Shown here: piece after piece, positions 15,109-24,422 of the stretch
How positions within the stretch are numbered: the first letter of the stretch is position 1
Layout: every line of letters begins with the position of its first letter
DNA from: Bacillota bacterium
GTDB taxonomy: Bacteria > Bacillota > Bacilli > Bacillales_B > DSM-18226
Direction of reading: 5' to 3'
DNA length: 25,560 nucleotides
Assembly: GCA_030705665.1 (NCBI GenBank)
Contig: JAUZQA010000006.1
Coordinates: 1-25,560, forward strand
Translations under genes and position numbers: made by a program
The notes under the pieces: generated by a model
What the model was told of the DNA's origin: nothing
Database searches by the model: none
The model's input: the letters and a program-made list of their open reading frames with translations, nothing else

Positions 15109-16335
15109 TTACTTTGCCGATACTTTTACATTTGACACTTGATTTGCCCGGATAAGAACTTTTTGCCTGCTTGCTTCCTTTCCGTGCAAGAAATAGTATA
15201 GAAATATACAGGCAAACAGTACAACCGCCATAATCAAGTACAGGCCTCTATAACCCATAAATGGGATTAAAAATCCAAGAATAAAAGGGCCGATTCCAAT
15301 TCCGCCGTCTAAAAAGATAAACCAGGTAGAAGTTGCCAGCCCCATTCTTTCTTTAGGTGAAACTTTAATGGATATTGCTTGCCCACTAGAAGAAAGTGTA
15401 CCATATCCCAAACCAACTAATGCACCCGCCGCCAAGAGGAAGAACCCTTGATGCGTCATACTTAACACCAGCAGTGCGATTGCAAAGAGCATGAATGACG
15501 GATACATAACAATATTTTCACCTTTTTGATCAAACCAGCGTCCTGTAAAAGGCCTTGAAATTAGAATGAAAGCTGCATAGACAATAAAGAAGAAACTGCC
15601 GACATCCACAAGGTTGATTTCCTTCGCATAGGAAGTCAGAAAGGTAAGAATGCTTGAATAGCCAAAGGCAATGAAAAAACCAATAATGGCAATGGGAAAT
15701 GCCTTCGGTTCAAAGAAATGGCGGAAGGATAACCCCTTCATTTTTGCTAATTGTTCATTTGAAAACACCATTTTGGGAACTTTCACAAAAAATACAGCTA
15801 CAAAACTTAGAGCTAAAAGAACAATACACAATGTGAAGTTACTATTGTACCCAGCATGTTCTCCAAGATACATTCCTAAAAAAGGCCCGATCGCTGCTGC
15901 CAAGGTTACACTTAATGCATAGTAACCCGTTCCTTCCCCACGGCGCTCATGGGGAATAATTTTTGCAACGATTGTCCCAGTGGCAGTAGAAGCAATCCCT
16001 AATGCTGCCCCATTCAAAAAGCGGTTGACGAATAAAAAGGTTAAATTAGTTACAAAGAAATATAAGCCAGTGGTAAGTAAAAACAGGACAAATCCTATAT
16101 AAAGCATTTTTTTCCAGCCAACACGATCAATGGATCTTCCTGAAAAAAGGCGTGCAATAAGTGTTCCCACAACGAAAATACCCGAAGCTAACCCCGCTTC
16201 ACTAGGTGTTGCATGGAATTTTTCAGTAGCAAACACTGTGATCGAGACCATTAACAAGTAAAACGTAAAATAAAGAAAAAAGTTTGCTGCTGAGACAATT
16301 AAAAAATCCTTTGTCCATAATTTCGGTTTATTCAT
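15109..16335 (-). CDS. MFS efflux transporter (MarR-linked)
   Basis: The 408-residue, 12-segment major facilitator has motif A (ARLFSGRSIDRVGWKK near 61-76) and the ISRPFTGRWFDQKG repeat of that motif in the second half. The start overlaps the end of the marR gene by eight bases, with AGAGGGAGA as ribosome binding site, so the pair is translationally coupled. MarR/MFS pairs of this kind usually export a toxic compound sensed by MarR; B. subtilis YwoH/YwoG is a similar pair. The substrate cannot be inferred. Only a weak hairpin (15090-15106) follows the stop. Confidence 0.9.
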   Translation of the reverse strand: MNKPKLWTKDFLIVSAANFFLYFTFYLLMVSITVFATEKFHATPSEAGLASGIFVVGTLIARLFSGRSIDRVGWKKMLYIGFVLFLLTTGLYFFVTNLTFLFVNRFLNGAALGIASTATGTIVAKIIPHERRGEGTGYYALSVTLAAAIGPFLGMYLGEHAGYNSNFTLCIVLLALSFVAVFFVKVPKMVFSNEQLAKMKGLSFRHFFEPKAFPIAIIGFFIAFGYSSILTFLTSYAKEINLVDVGSFFFIVYAAFILISRPFTGRWFDQKGENIVMYPSFMLFAIALLVLSMTHQGFFLLAAGALVGLGYGTLSSSGQAISIKVSPKERMGLATSTWFIFLDGGIGIGPFILGFLIPFMGYRGLYLIMAVVLFACIFLYYFLHGKEASRQKVLIRANQVSNVKVSAK

Positions 16336-16759
16336 GACGATCTCCCTCTAGATTTATGATGTTTTCGCGTATTTTTGGAAGGATTTCAAATACAGTACTT
16401 TGTTCATCTTTTGGAATACCTTGCATAGCCTCGTACTCCAGCTTTGTTATCTTTTGTCGGCAGTTTTGATAAATATCTTCCCCGAATTCCGATAACGAAA
16501 TAATTTTTTCACGCCGATCTTTGCCCTGTTTAACGTTAATAAGTTGTTTCACTTCAAGACGCTGGACCGTTCTGGTGATCGTCGGTTTTTCCACATTAAA
16601 ATGAACAGAAATTTCAACTAGCGTTGAAGGTCCATTATTTTTGACAAAAAAAATAACCTGCCATAATGAGTAGGACAAATCATATTCACTTAAAAGCTCG
16701 TTTAAACGGCTAATAAGCGGCCGATATAATAAAAGATAACGTTGAAAAATTCCTTGCAT
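16328..16759 (-). CDS. MarR family transcriptional repressor
   Basis: The 143-residue protein starts at the ATG at 16759, four bases after GGAGGG; a TTG five codons upstream precedes that site. The winged-helix region reads LVEISVHFNVEKPTITRTVQRLEVKQLI, and the wing is KQGKDRREKIISLSEFG, both typical of MarR. It is the first gene of a two-gene operon with the MFS transporter. Its leader carries an AGTTAC/GTAACT inverted repeat just downstream of the predicted transcript start, a likely autoregulatory operator. Confidence 0.93.
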   Translation of the reverse strand: MQGIFQRYLLLYRPLISRLNELLSEYDLSYSLWQVIFFVKNNGPSTLVEISVHFNVEKPTITRTVQRLEVKQLINVKQGKDRREKIISLSEFGEDIYQNCRQKITKLEYEAMQGIPKDEQSTVFEILPKIRENIINLEGDRHE

Positions 16760-16777
16760 AGTTCCCTCCAGCAAAGT

Positions 16778-16794
16778 AGTTACCTTAAGTAACT
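16778..16794. promoter_or_regulatory. Inverted repeat, probable MarR operator
   Basis: AGTTAC (16778-16783) and GTAACT (16789-16794) are separated by CTTAA. A related half-site pattern (AATAACTT) continues to 16804. The repeat lies between the predicted start of transcription and the ribosome binding site of marR, a blocking position. Confidence 0.5.
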
Positions 16795-16809
16795 ATTAAT
16801 AACTTCTTT

Positions 16810-16837
16810 ACTATACTCCTTAAAAATAATTTGTCAA
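16810..16837 (-). promoter_or_regulatory. Sigma-A promoter of the marR-MFS operon
   Basis: TTGACA (16837-16832), 16-base spacer, TATAGT (16815-16810) on the minus strand; perfect -35 and near-consensus -10. Confidence 0.65.
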
Positions 16838-16890
16838 TTATTAGACACATTTTATTCACATTTATATTCATATTTGGTTTCAAACGCAGA

Positions 16891-16919
16891 TTGATATTTT
16901 TATTCCCTTGACATATACA
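16891..16919 (+). promoter_or_regulatory. Sigma-A promoter of the 46-aa gene
   Basis: TTGATA (16891-16896), 17-base spacer, TATACA (16914-16919). The predicted start near 16926 would leave a very short leader directly at the ribosome binding site. Confidence 0.5.
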
Positions 16920-16940
16920 TCTAGTAAGGGAGGGATTTTC

Positions 16941-17081
16941 ATGGCACATTTATGGACGGTAACTATTGGGTATATTATTGCTCTTGGTCTAATCGGCAGA
17001 GTATTTTTTTACTTTCTAAGATCTGGTCCACTTAATCCGGAAGATTCCCAACGGGTTGACCCCTTAAAACAAGAGGAATAG
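16941..17081 (+). CDS. Short single-span membrane protein (46 aa)
   Basis: The ATG at 16941 follows AAGGGAGGG with six bases of spacing; the frame ends at a TAG (17079-17081). Residues 4-26 form one hydrophobic span (from LWTVTIGYIIALGL to VFFYFL), followed by a polar tail rich in Pro, Glu and Gln (SGPLNPEDSQRVDPLKQEE). A promoter and a strong terminator frame it. I do not recognise the family. It is too short for usual ORF cut-offs. Confidence 0.72.
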   Translation: MAHLWTVTIGYIIALGLIGRVFFYFLRSGPLNPEDSQRVDPLKQEE

Positions 17082-17096
17082 ATATTGATCAGACAT

Positions 17097-17128
17097 AAAA
17101 AAGCTGTCAAAATGACAGCTTTTTTTTT
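17097..17128. terminator. Bidirectional terminator
   Basis: AGCTGTCA (17102-17109) pairs with TGACAGCT (17113-17120), with flanking A and T runs that extend the stem and form U-tracts on both strands. It separates the 46-aa gene and htpG. Confidence 0.88.
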
Positions 17129-17133
17129 GTACT

Positions 17134-19011
17134 TTAAACCATAATTTTGCAAATATCGTTTGTAAACTCAACTGGGTCATTGATTGGCAAGCCTTCAATT
17201 AAAAGGGCTTGGTTATAAAGGAGATTTGTATACAATGTTAATTTCTCTTTATCGTGCTCAAATGCAGACTTTAAAGACTTGAACACTTCGTGATTCACAT
17301 TAATTTCGAGTACCTTTTCTGCCTTTATATCCTGATTATTTGGCATAGCTTTCAATACTTTCTCCATTTCAAGCGTTATCTCACCATCTGTTGTTAAACA
17401 TACAGGGTGTGATTTTAATCTTTTTGATACGCGAACCTCTTTAACCTTTTGGTCTAGAATATTTTTCATAATCTCAAAGAGCTCTTTGTTTTCGTTATCT
17501 TCTGAAGTATGCTCATTTTGTTGTTCATCCTCTATTCCTAAATCACCGCTAGATACAGACTTAAATTCTTTCTCTTTAAAAGTCATTAGCATTTTAATTG
17601 CAAATTCATCGATATCATCGGTGAAATACAGAATCTCATATCCTTTATCCGCTACAACCTCTGTTTGCGGAAGCTTATCAATTCTCTCGATTGAATTACC
17701 AGTAGCATAATAAATGTACTTTTGGTCCTCTGGCATTCTTGATACATATTCCTCTAGGCTAACTAATTTTTTTTCTTTGGAAGAATGGAATAACAGCAAA
17801 TCCTGCAGTAATTCTTTATTAGTGCCAAAATCACTGTAAACACCAAATTTTAGCTGGCGGCCAAAGGAGTTATAAAATTCTTCATATTTCTCTCGATCTT
17901 CTTTTAGTAAACTTTGTAGTTCACTCTTTATTTTTTTGCTGATATTTTTGGCAATTAACTTTAATTGACGATCCTGCTGAAGCATTTCTCTCGAAATATT
18001 TAGCGATAAATCTTCAGAATCGACCATGCCTTTTACAAAACTGAAATAATCCGGAAGCAGGTCGGCACATTTATTCATGATTAACACGCCATTGGAGTAC
18101 AGTTCCAAGCCCTTTTCATATTCCTGTGAATAATAGTCAAATGGTATTTTTTCAGGAATAAATAAAATTGCATTATATCTGACAGCCCCATCGACACTGA
18201 TATGGATATGTTTAATTGGCTGGTCAAAGCCGTATCGTTTTTCAGCATAAAAATTATTGTAGTCTTCGTCCGTAAGTTCCTTTTTGTTTTTTCGCCAAAT
18301 TGGAACCATACTATTGATGATTTGTTCTTCTTTTACATCTTCATATTCTGATTCACTGCCATCTTTCAGCTTTCTTTCGGATACATCCATTTTAATCGGG
18401 TAGCGTATGAAATCAGAGTACTTCTTGATAATCGATTTTAAGCGGTACTCCTCTAAAAACTCATCATAGTTTTCGTCTTCAATGTTTTCTTTAATTTTTA
18501 AAATAATCTCGGTTCCTATTGCTTCTTTCTCACATGGATTAATCGTGTAGCCATCTGCACCTATAGATTCCCACTTATATGCAGTGTCACTGCCCAATGC
18601 TTTACTAATAACGGTAACAACATCTGCCACCATAAATGCAGAATAAAAGCCAACGCCAAATTGACCAATAATTTCATGTCCATCCTTTAATTCTGTTTCA
18701 TTCTTAAATGCCAAAGAACCGCTTTTAGCAATGACACCAAGATTGTTTTCTAGCTCTTCCTTGGTCATACCAATCCCGGTATCAATTATTTTCAGTGCCC
18801 TGTTTTCCTTATTAAATTCGACTTTTATGTAGTAGTTGTCTTTGTCAAACGTTAAAGACTCATCTGTTAATGCTTTATAATAGATTTTGTCAATTGCATC
18901 GCTTGCATTCGAAATGAGCTCTCTTAAAAAGATTTCCCTCTGTGAGTAAATCGAGTGAATCATCATATCTAGAAGCCTTTTAGACTCTGCTTGAAATTGT
19001 TTCACTTCCAC
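17134..19011 (-). CDS. htpG: Molecular chaperone HtpG (bacterial Hsp90)
   Basis: HtpG is an ATP-dependent cytosolic chaperone acting as a dimer. The 625-residue protein has the GHKL ATPase motifs near the N-terminus: [19 protein letters not shown] and [17 protein letters not shown]. The middle and C-terminal dimerisation domains are complete, and the length equals B. subtilis HtpG. The GTG at 19011 lies eight bases from AAAGGAG; an ATG two codons earlier (19017) is only two bases from it and is the alternative start. A perfect CIRCE element lies over the predicted transcription start, so HrcA repression is expected; in B. subtilis htpG is not part of the HrcA regulon. Confidence 0.97.
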   Translation of the reverse strand: MEVKQFQAESKRLLDMMIHSIYSQREIFLRELISNASDAIDKIYYKALTDESLTFDKDNYYIKVEFNKENRALKIIDTGIGMTKEELENNLGVIAKSGSLAFKNETELKDGHEIIGQFGVGFYSAFMVADVVTVISKALGSDTAYKWESIGADGYTINPCEKEAIGTEIILKIKENIEDENYDEFLEEYRLKSIIKKYSDFIRYPIKMDVSERKLKDGSESEYEDVKEEQIINSMVPIWRKNKKELTDEDYNNFYAEKRYGFDQPIKHIHISVDGAVRYNAILFIPEKIPFDYYSQEYEKGLELYSNGVLIMNKCADLLPDYFSFVKGMVDSEDLSLNISREMLQQDRQLKLIAKNISKKIKSELQSLLKEDREKYEEFYNSFGRQLKFGVYSDFGTNKELLQDLLLFHSSKEKKLVSLEEYVSRMPEDQKYIYYATGNSIERIDKLPQTEVVADKGYEILYFTDDIDEFAIKMLMTFKEKEFKSVSSGDLGIEDEQQNEHTSEDNENKELFEIMKNILDQKVKEVRVSKRLKSHPVCLTTDGEITLEMEKVLKAMPNNQDIKAEKVLEINVNHEVFKSLKSAFEHDKEKLTLYTNLLYNQALLIEGLPINDPVEFTNDICKIMV

Positions 19012-19043
19012 GATCATATCTCCTTTCAATCTTCAGTATTTTA

Positions 19044-19070
19044 TTAGCACTCTTTAACGATGAGTGCTAA
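19044..19070. promoter_or_regulatory. CIRCE element (HrcA operator) of htpG
   Basis: TTAGCACTC (19044-19052), nine-base spacer, GAGTGCTAA (19062-19070): an exact match to the CIRCE consensus. It begins at the predicted start of transcription and lies in the htpG leader, as in groESL and hrcA-dnaK operons. Confidence 0.95.
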
Positions 19071-19075
19071 TCATT

Positions 19076-19104
19076 ATTTTAATAACAGTGAATTTTCATG
19101 TCAA
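19076..19104 (-). promoter_or_regulatory. Sigma-A promoter of htpG
   Basis: TTGACA (19104-19099), 17-base spacer, TAAAAT (19081-19076) on the minus strand. The start falls at the edge of the CIRCE element. Confidence 0.8.
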
Positions 19105-19140
19105 TACGCCCGTAGAAATTCTGTTTAACATTCTAACAAA

Positions 19141-19163
19141 GCATCTGGATATAATCCAGATGC
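19141..19163 (-). terminator. Probable terminator of pepF
   Basis: The 10-bp stem GCATCTGGAT (19141-19150) with ATCCAGATGC (19154-19163) is followed on the minus strand by TTTGTT, a short U-tract. It lies 25 bases after the pepF stop. Confidence 0.6.
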
Positions 19164-19187
19164 TTTCAATATTTTTCATAATCGTAA

Positions 19188-20978
19188 TCATACCAATTGT
19201 GAAAACTCCTCCACCAGCGCTTTAAACTTCTGTAATGCATTCTCAATCGATGTTGGTGTTGTCAAATCTACCCCGGTCTTTTTAAGTAATTCCAGCGGAT
19301 AATCGGAGCTTCCGCTTTTTAAGAATTCTAAATAAGAATGAATGGTTTCTTGATCTCCTTCGAAGATCTTTGTAGCCAAATGAATGGCAGAAGCAAAACC
19401 TGTCGCATATTTATAAACATAAAAATGGCGATAAAAATGAGGAATTCTTGACCATCCAAATTTTACTTCGTCATCAAAAACAATTGAATCTCCATTGTAT
19501 TCCCGAAATAATGATTCATAAGTTTTATTGAACACTTCTACATTCAATGGAACTCCTTTTTCCGCCAATTCATGTGTGATTTTTTCAAATTCGGCAAACA
19601 TTACCTGAGTGAAGAAAGTGCCTTTAAATTGATCGATAAAATGATTAAGCAAATGCTTGCGAACCTCTTCATTTGTTTCATTTTTTAATAAATAGTTGAT
19701 CAACAACACCTCGTTAACAGTAGAAGCCACTTCGGCTACAAAGATGCTATAATGTGCCGTAATTTGCGGTTGGTGATCTGAGCTCAATCGGCTATGCGCG
19801 CCATGTCCGCACTCATGAACGAGTGTAAATAAACTATCCAAGTCATCCTGATGGTTTAAAAGAATAAAAGGATGAACACCATAAATTCCTAAATTATAGG
19901 CACCAGAGCGCTTGCCAGGTGTTTCACGGACATCAATATAGCGGCCCTTTTTAAATTCTTTTAATATCGTTAGATAATCCTCTCCAAGGGGAGCCAATGC
20001 CTTAAGCATGGTTTTAAATGCTTCTTCATATGGAATGACTTGTTTTACACCTTTTACCAACGGAACACTCAAATCATATTGCCGAAGCTCATCCAGACCC
20101 AGTTTTTCTCTTCGAATCCGTGAGTATTGATGAAGAGGTTCAATATGTTTTTTAGTGGAGGTAATCAGATTTTCGTAAACCTCTTTTGGAACTTTATCAC
20201 CGAATAACCCCTTTTCCAAAGCGGAAGGATAGTTTCGAATCCTTGCAAGCGTAACATTATTTTTGATTGCTGCAGAAAGTGTTGATGCAATGGTATTCTT
20301 TGCTTCCACATATGGTTTATAGTAAGCTTTATATGCTTCCCTCCGCCTCTCTCGATCCTCATCTTCAATTAATTTTGAATACATGCCCCTGGTAAGTTCA
20401 ATTTTTTCTCCTTTTTCATCTGTCACCTCTCCAAACTTTATATCTGCATTATTGATCATTCCGAAAGTAGCTGAGGGAACAGAAAGTGCTTCTCCAAGCT
20501 GGGACAAGACAGACTCCTGATCTTTACTTAACACATGTGCTTTATATCGAAACGAATCATATAAATCCTCTTCAAAGTACTTAAGACCGGGCTCTTCAGC
20601 TATGTATCCTTTTAAAGTTTCTTCGTCTAAGCTTAATAAAAATGGCATGAAAAATGATCGTGAAGAACTTACTTTAACACTTAAACTTTTGGCCCGATCC
20701 AAAAAAGATTGGGAATGAGAATCTCTTGTATCTTCATCAACTTTCAACATGCAATAGGCATACAAGTGGTTAAATTTATAAGAGAGCTCTTCACTTTGTT
20801 TTAAGTATTGAAACAAGCTATTGCCGTCAGCAATGGCACCGTCAAATTCTTTAAGTTCTGCTGCCATCTTTTCAATTTGCTGAAAATCTTCTTCCCACTT
20901 GTTCAAATCTGAATAGATATCTGCTAAATTCCACTTTTCACTCTCTGGGACATCTGTCCGCGATTGATAGGTACCCAT
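19188..20978 (-). CDS. pepF: Oligoendopeptidase F (M3B zinc peptidase)
   Basis: This cytosolic metallopeptidase cleaves oligopeptides of roughly 7-17 residues. The 596-residue protein has an N-terminal helical domain and the M3 active site HECGH at 388-392 (LVHECGHGAHS), with a downstream glutamate in VASTVNEVLL as third zinc ligand. Length is normal for PepF. The start is an ATG after AAAGGAG. It is monocistronic between htpG and the RND pump gene. PepF has been linked to peptide turnover, and overproduction is known to affect sporulation phosphorelay peptides in B. subtilis. Confidence 0.95.
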   Translation of the reverse strand: MGTYQSRTDVPESEKWNLADIYSDLNKWEEDFQQIEKMAAELKEFDGAIADGNSLFQYLKQSEELSYKFNHLYAYCMLKVDEDTRDSHSQSFLDRAKSLSVKVSSSRSFFMPFLLSLDEETLKGYIAEEPGLKYFEEDLYDSFRYKAHVLSKDQESVLSQLGEALSVPSATFGMINNADIKFGEVTDEKGEKIELTRGMYSKLIEDEDRERRREAYKAYYKPYVEAKNTIASTLSAAIKNNVTLARIRNYPSALEKGLFGDKVPKEVYENLITSTKKHIEPLHQYSRIRREKLGLDELRQYDLSVPLVKGVKQVIPYEEAFKTMLKALAPLGEDYLTILKEFKKGRYIDVRETPGKRSGAYNLGIYGVHPFILLNHQDDLDSLFTLVHECGHGAHSRLSSDHQPQITAHYSIFVAEVASTVNEVLLINYLLKNETNEEVRKHLLNHFIDQFKGTFFTQVMFAEFEKITHELAEKGVPLNVEVFNKTYESLFREYNGDSIVFDDEVKFGWSRIPHFYRHFYVYKYATGFASAIHLATKIFEGDQETIHSYLEFLKSGSSDYPLELLKKTGVDLTTPTSIENALQKFKALVEEFSQLV

Positions 20979-21002
20979 CGAAACACTCCTTTTGTTTTAA
21001 TA

Positions 21003-21030
21003 TTTCTAAAATGTATGTCCTTAAAATCAA
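21003..21030 (-). promoter_or_regulatory. Sigma-A promoter candidate for pepF
   Basis: TTGATT (21030-21025), 16-base spacer, TAGAAA (21008-21003) on the minus strand; a modest match. Confidence 0.35.
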
Positions 21031-21107
21031 TTCTACTACATTAGAGTTCATTGGGTGGAATAAGTGGTTTGTAAATTGCAGCATGTCTCTATTTGATTCA
21101 GCAGAAA

Positions 21108-21129
21108 AAGGATGGTTTTTTCCATCCTT
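21108..21129 (-). terminator. Terminator of the RND transporter gene
   Basis: The 8-bp stem AAGGATGG (21108-21115) with CCATCCTT (21122-21129) is followed on the minus strand by TTTCTG, making TTTTT with the stem end. It lies about 90 bases past the RND stop; nothing else is evident in that gap. Confidence 0.6.
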
Positions 21130-21217
21130 ACCTAAAAATGCTTCTTTAATTAAATAATTTGCTATCAGCTAACTTAATATCAATAGAGAAGAATTTAGAC
21201 TTTCTTCCACGTTATGC

Positions 21218-24200
21218 TTATCCTAATTTATGCTCAGAAAAGGTTTCCAAAACATGATTACTTCTATTTTTTTGTATTTTTATTCGATTTCCCAACCATT
21301 CATACATTATTGGAATCATGATGAGACAGATAAGGGTTGAACTGATTAAGCCGCCAATAACAACAATCCCAAGCGTTTGAGAAATTACTGTGCTATCAGA
21401 CTTAGAGAATGCTAAAGGTAGCAATGTTAAAATAGTTGTCCCAGCAGTCATCAACACTGGCCTAACTCTAGTGGCTGTACCAGAAAGAATTGCCTGCTTA
21501 ACCTCCATTCCTGCCAATCGATTCCGCTCAATTTTATCAACAAGAACAATCCCATTAGTCACCACAATACCTGTTAACATCATGAGGCCTACCAATGCAG
21601 CAAGATTCCATTCCAAGCTGAAGATATACATACCTATAACGGATCCAATAAAAGCCAACGGGATGCACAAGAGTACCGACAGAGGGGCTTTCCATCCGCG
21701 GAAAACAGCACTGGTGATTAATAGCACGAGCAAAATTGAAAAGAATATGGCAATGCCCATTTCAAAAATCATTTCATATACCTGCTGTGGTGCACCCGCA
21801 AAGGAATACTTCACTCCTTCAGGCAACGGCATTTTTGACAGGGCCTTTTTGACCTCTTTTGTAACCTTTCCAATATCATTCGAAGTAATGTTGGCAGTCA
21901 CTACTGCAAATGGTTTCCCATCCTTCTCCTGAATCACCGATGAGCCCAAAGGTGATACGATTGCAAGTTGAGATAATGGAACTTCTTGTCCCTCCTTATT
22001 TAAAAAGGTTTCCTCACCCATTAAAGTAAAAATATCTTTCGTTTTGTTTTTTTGTTCATCAGTATGGATAACAATCGGGTATTTAGTTTGGTTTATAGAT
22101 ATAACTCCTTTTGACCCTTCTGCTGTATATACCTGAATCCGATTTAGAACATCTTCCAGTTTAATCCCATAATTTTCAATAGCTTTCCGATTTAGTGTTA
22201 ATTGATATTGAGCTGTATGATCTTCAGCATCAGCAGCACCTATTACACCAAGACCGGGAATCAGCTTCAACTGGCTACGGATCGTTTGCGCCATTGTTTC
22301 AAGTGTTTGACTATCTGCACCCGTCAAGTTGATTTTTAACTGTGAATCATCACCAGCTATACTGGCATTTGAAACGGTATAAACAGCTTTGCTAGAGAAT
22401 CCGTTTAATTGCTTCAGGAGCTCTGGAATAAATGTGTTAACATCTGTTCCTTTTTTAAGTGTGATCGATAGATTTGCAATATTTGGTTGCTGCAGCCATC
22501 CGCCACCAGCATCAAAAACATCATCCGATTGGGGTGTAAAGGATGAACCGAGTCCAGACGTAAAGGAATCTACTTTGGAATTGTTTCTAAACAAACCTTC
22601 TAATCTTTGGACTTCTGCATCAACTTCAGATAAGGAGGTATTCTTTGGAAGTTCCACTTGAACACCAACTTGCCCTTTATTCATATTTGTTGGCAAAAAA
22701 TTCACAGGAAGAAAAGCGGAACCTGCTGCAGTCAGCAAAAATAATCCTAGAGTGATCAAAGCTACCTTTCTTTTGTGCTTAAACAACCTGGATAACATTT
22801 TTTGGGCATGAGGTTCTATATGATCAGCAATGTCATGGGGTTTCCCTTTCCAAAAAAAGTTATAAAGAACCGGCACAACGAGAATCGAAACAAATAGCGA
22901 AACGATGAGTGCAATGACCACCGACCAGGCAAACCCTGAAAATGCGGAACTCACCATCCCGCCAACAAGTGCAATTGGAATGTATACGGCTATGGTTGTT
23001 GCAGTCGATGATACAATGGCAGGAATCATTTCAAAAACACCATTTGTCAACATGTGATTTTTGTTAAGACCTTTTGCTTCATGTACTTTTCGGGTCATAT
23101 TATCAAGAATAACAATCGAATCATCAACCACCCTGCCCATTGCGACAATTAATCCTGAAACGGTTAGAAGATTGAGACTGATTCCCATCGTTTTTAATAA
23201 ACCGGTAGTAGCCAGCAGACAAATTGGCAGAGAAAGAACAATTAATAAGGTTGAACGGACTTTCCGGAAAAACAAAAATACACAAATCATTGAAAACAAG
23301 CATCCAAGCAAACCTTCTTTCATTAAACCGTTTAAGGAAGCATTGACCTGCTGTCCCTGATCGATGAGGATGGAAGCTTTTATATCCTTATTTTTGAAGG
23401 CAGGTATTTCGTTGATTTTACTCTTAATTCGCTCCGATACATCCGTAATATTAGATGATGGAGTTTTTAAAATATCTAAAAGAACACTAGGCTTTCCGTT
23501 CGATCTAGAAATCGTCTGCAGATTGACAATCGAGTTTGAAATGTCAGCAACAGCCGAAAGCGGAACCGTTTTTCCATTTTGAACGTGAATAGGTAGCTGC
23601 TGTAAATCTTGTTGATTAATCTTCCAGCCCGATACCTGGATCGGGATTGAAATCTGGTTATCCGTTACTTTTCCTACTAAACCAGTTGTAAAGTCTTTTT
23701 GAAGGGACTGTTTAATATCACTAACCGTTACCCCTTCTTTTTGCAGGTCCTGTGTCCGAATGTTTACAGCATATCCAGCATTTCCTCCTCCTGAAACCCG
23801 AATGTCTTGTACTCCTGGAACTGTCTTTAAGCGTTTGACAGCATCTTCTTGTATCGAGGTACGGAGCATATTTTCCGATATATCAGCAGAAGCACTCATC
23901 AAACTGATTCTCATAATCGGAAGTGAATGGGTACTAAGCCGCGTAACCAGTGGTTTTTGAATATCCGCTGGAATAGAAACGCTTTCCAAAGCCTTCGATA
24001 CCTGTTCCTCCGCATTTTTCATATTATATTTCATAGGAAAGTTGAGGCTGACCATGGCACCCCCATTAAACGAATTAGTCTCCACATCCTCCAGACCGTC
24101 TACGACCCGGATAGCTTGTTGAATCGGTTCGGTAATCATTGTTTTTACTTGATCTGCCTGGTAGTTTTCAGCCTTAACTGTAATCATAATAGTCGGATTA

Positions 24201-24325
24201 CTGATCTCGGGTAGGTAATCCCGTTGAATTTGAACAGCTGACATTCCACCCCATACAACTATCAATATAATTAAGGTTACAATTAAAATCGCTCGTTTCA
24301 TCGTTGCATCTATTAATCTTTTCAT
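21218..24325 (-). CDS. RND family efflux transporter (SwrC/YerP-like)
   Basis: The 1035-residue proton-driven pump has the RND plan: a first transmembrane helix (residues 12-31), a large extracytoplasmic loop, helices 2-6 from about 335, then the repeat of both. The proton-relay motif GRVVDDSIVILDN has Asp401 and Asp402, matching Asp407/408 of AcrB. Length and sequence style fit the Gram-positive SwrC/YerP group, which exports surfactin and other amphiphiles in B. subtilis. No membrane-fusion partner, outer-membrane factor or TetR gene is adjacent. The ATG follows GGGGAGGA. The gap to the upstream terminator is only about 35 bases, so the promoter must be very close or overlap it. Confidence 0.94.
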   Translation of the reverse strand: MKRLIDATMKRAILIVTLIILIVVWGGMSAVQIQRDYLPEISNPTIMITVKAENYQADQVKTMITEPIQQAIRVVDGLEDVETNSFNGGAMVSLNFPMKYNMKNAEEQVSKALESVSIPADIQKPLVTRLSTHSLPIMRISLMSASADISENMLRTSIQEDAVKRLKTVPGVQDIRVSGGGNAGYAVNIRTQDLQKEGVTVSDIKQSLQKDFTTGLVGKVTDNQISIPIQVSGWKINQQDLQQLPIHVQNGKTVPLSAVADISNSIVNLQTISRSNGKPSVLLDILKTPSSNITDVSERIKSKINEIPAFKNKDIKASILIDQGQQVNASLNGLMKEGLLGCLFSMICVFLFFRKVRSTLLIVLSLPICLLATTGLLKTMGISLNLLTVSGLIVAMGRVVDDSIVILDNMTRKVHEAKGLNKNHMLTNGVFEMIPAIVSSTATTIAVYIPIALVGGMVSSAFSGFAWSVVIALIVSLFVSILVVPVLYNFFWKGKPHDIADHIEPHAQKMLSRLFKHKRKVALITLGLFLLTAAGSAFLPVNFLPTNMNKGQVGVQVELPKNTSLSEVDAEVQRLEGLFRNNSKVDSFTSGLGSSFTPQSDDVFDAGGGWLQQPNIANLSITLKKGTDVNTFIPELLKQLNGFSSKAVYTVSNASIAGDDSQLKINLTGADSQTLETMAQTIRSQLKLIPGLGVIGAADAEDHTAQYQLTLNRKAIENYGIKLEDVLNRIQVYTAEGSKGVISINQTKYPIVIHTDEQKNKTKDIFTLMGEETFLNKEGQEVPLSQLAIVSPLGSSVIQEKDGKPFAVVTANITSNDIGKVTKEVKKALSKMPLPEGVKYSFAGAPQQVYEMIFEMGIAIFFSILLVLLITSAVFRGWKAPLSVLLCIPLAFIGSVIGMYIFSLEWNLAALVGLMMLTGIVVTNGIVLVDKIERNRLAGMEVKQAILSGTATRVRPVLMTAGTTILTLLPLAFSKSDSTVISQTLGIVVIGGLISSTLICLIMIPIMYEWLGNRIKIQKNRSNHVLETFSEHKLG

Positions 24326-24360
24326 TTCTTCCTCCCCTTAATATGTCGATAACAAGGAAA

Positions 24361-24390
24361 AAGGAACCAAACCGAAAAGCCTGGTTCCTT
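24361..24390 (-). terminator. Terminator of the phosphoesterase gene
   Basis: The 9-bp stem AAGGAACCA (24361-24369) with TGGTTCCTT (24382-24390) is followed on the minus strand by TTTCCTTGTT. It lies 32 bases past the stop and 35 bases ahead of the RND gene. Confidence 0.7.
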
Positions 24391-24422
24391 TATTCTTGGT
24401 ACTGACGCGGTTCAGTTATTAA

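Noticed and set aside
21390..24214. Several plus-strand frames inside the RND gene region
   Set aside because: All are shadows of the 1035-residue transporter frame.
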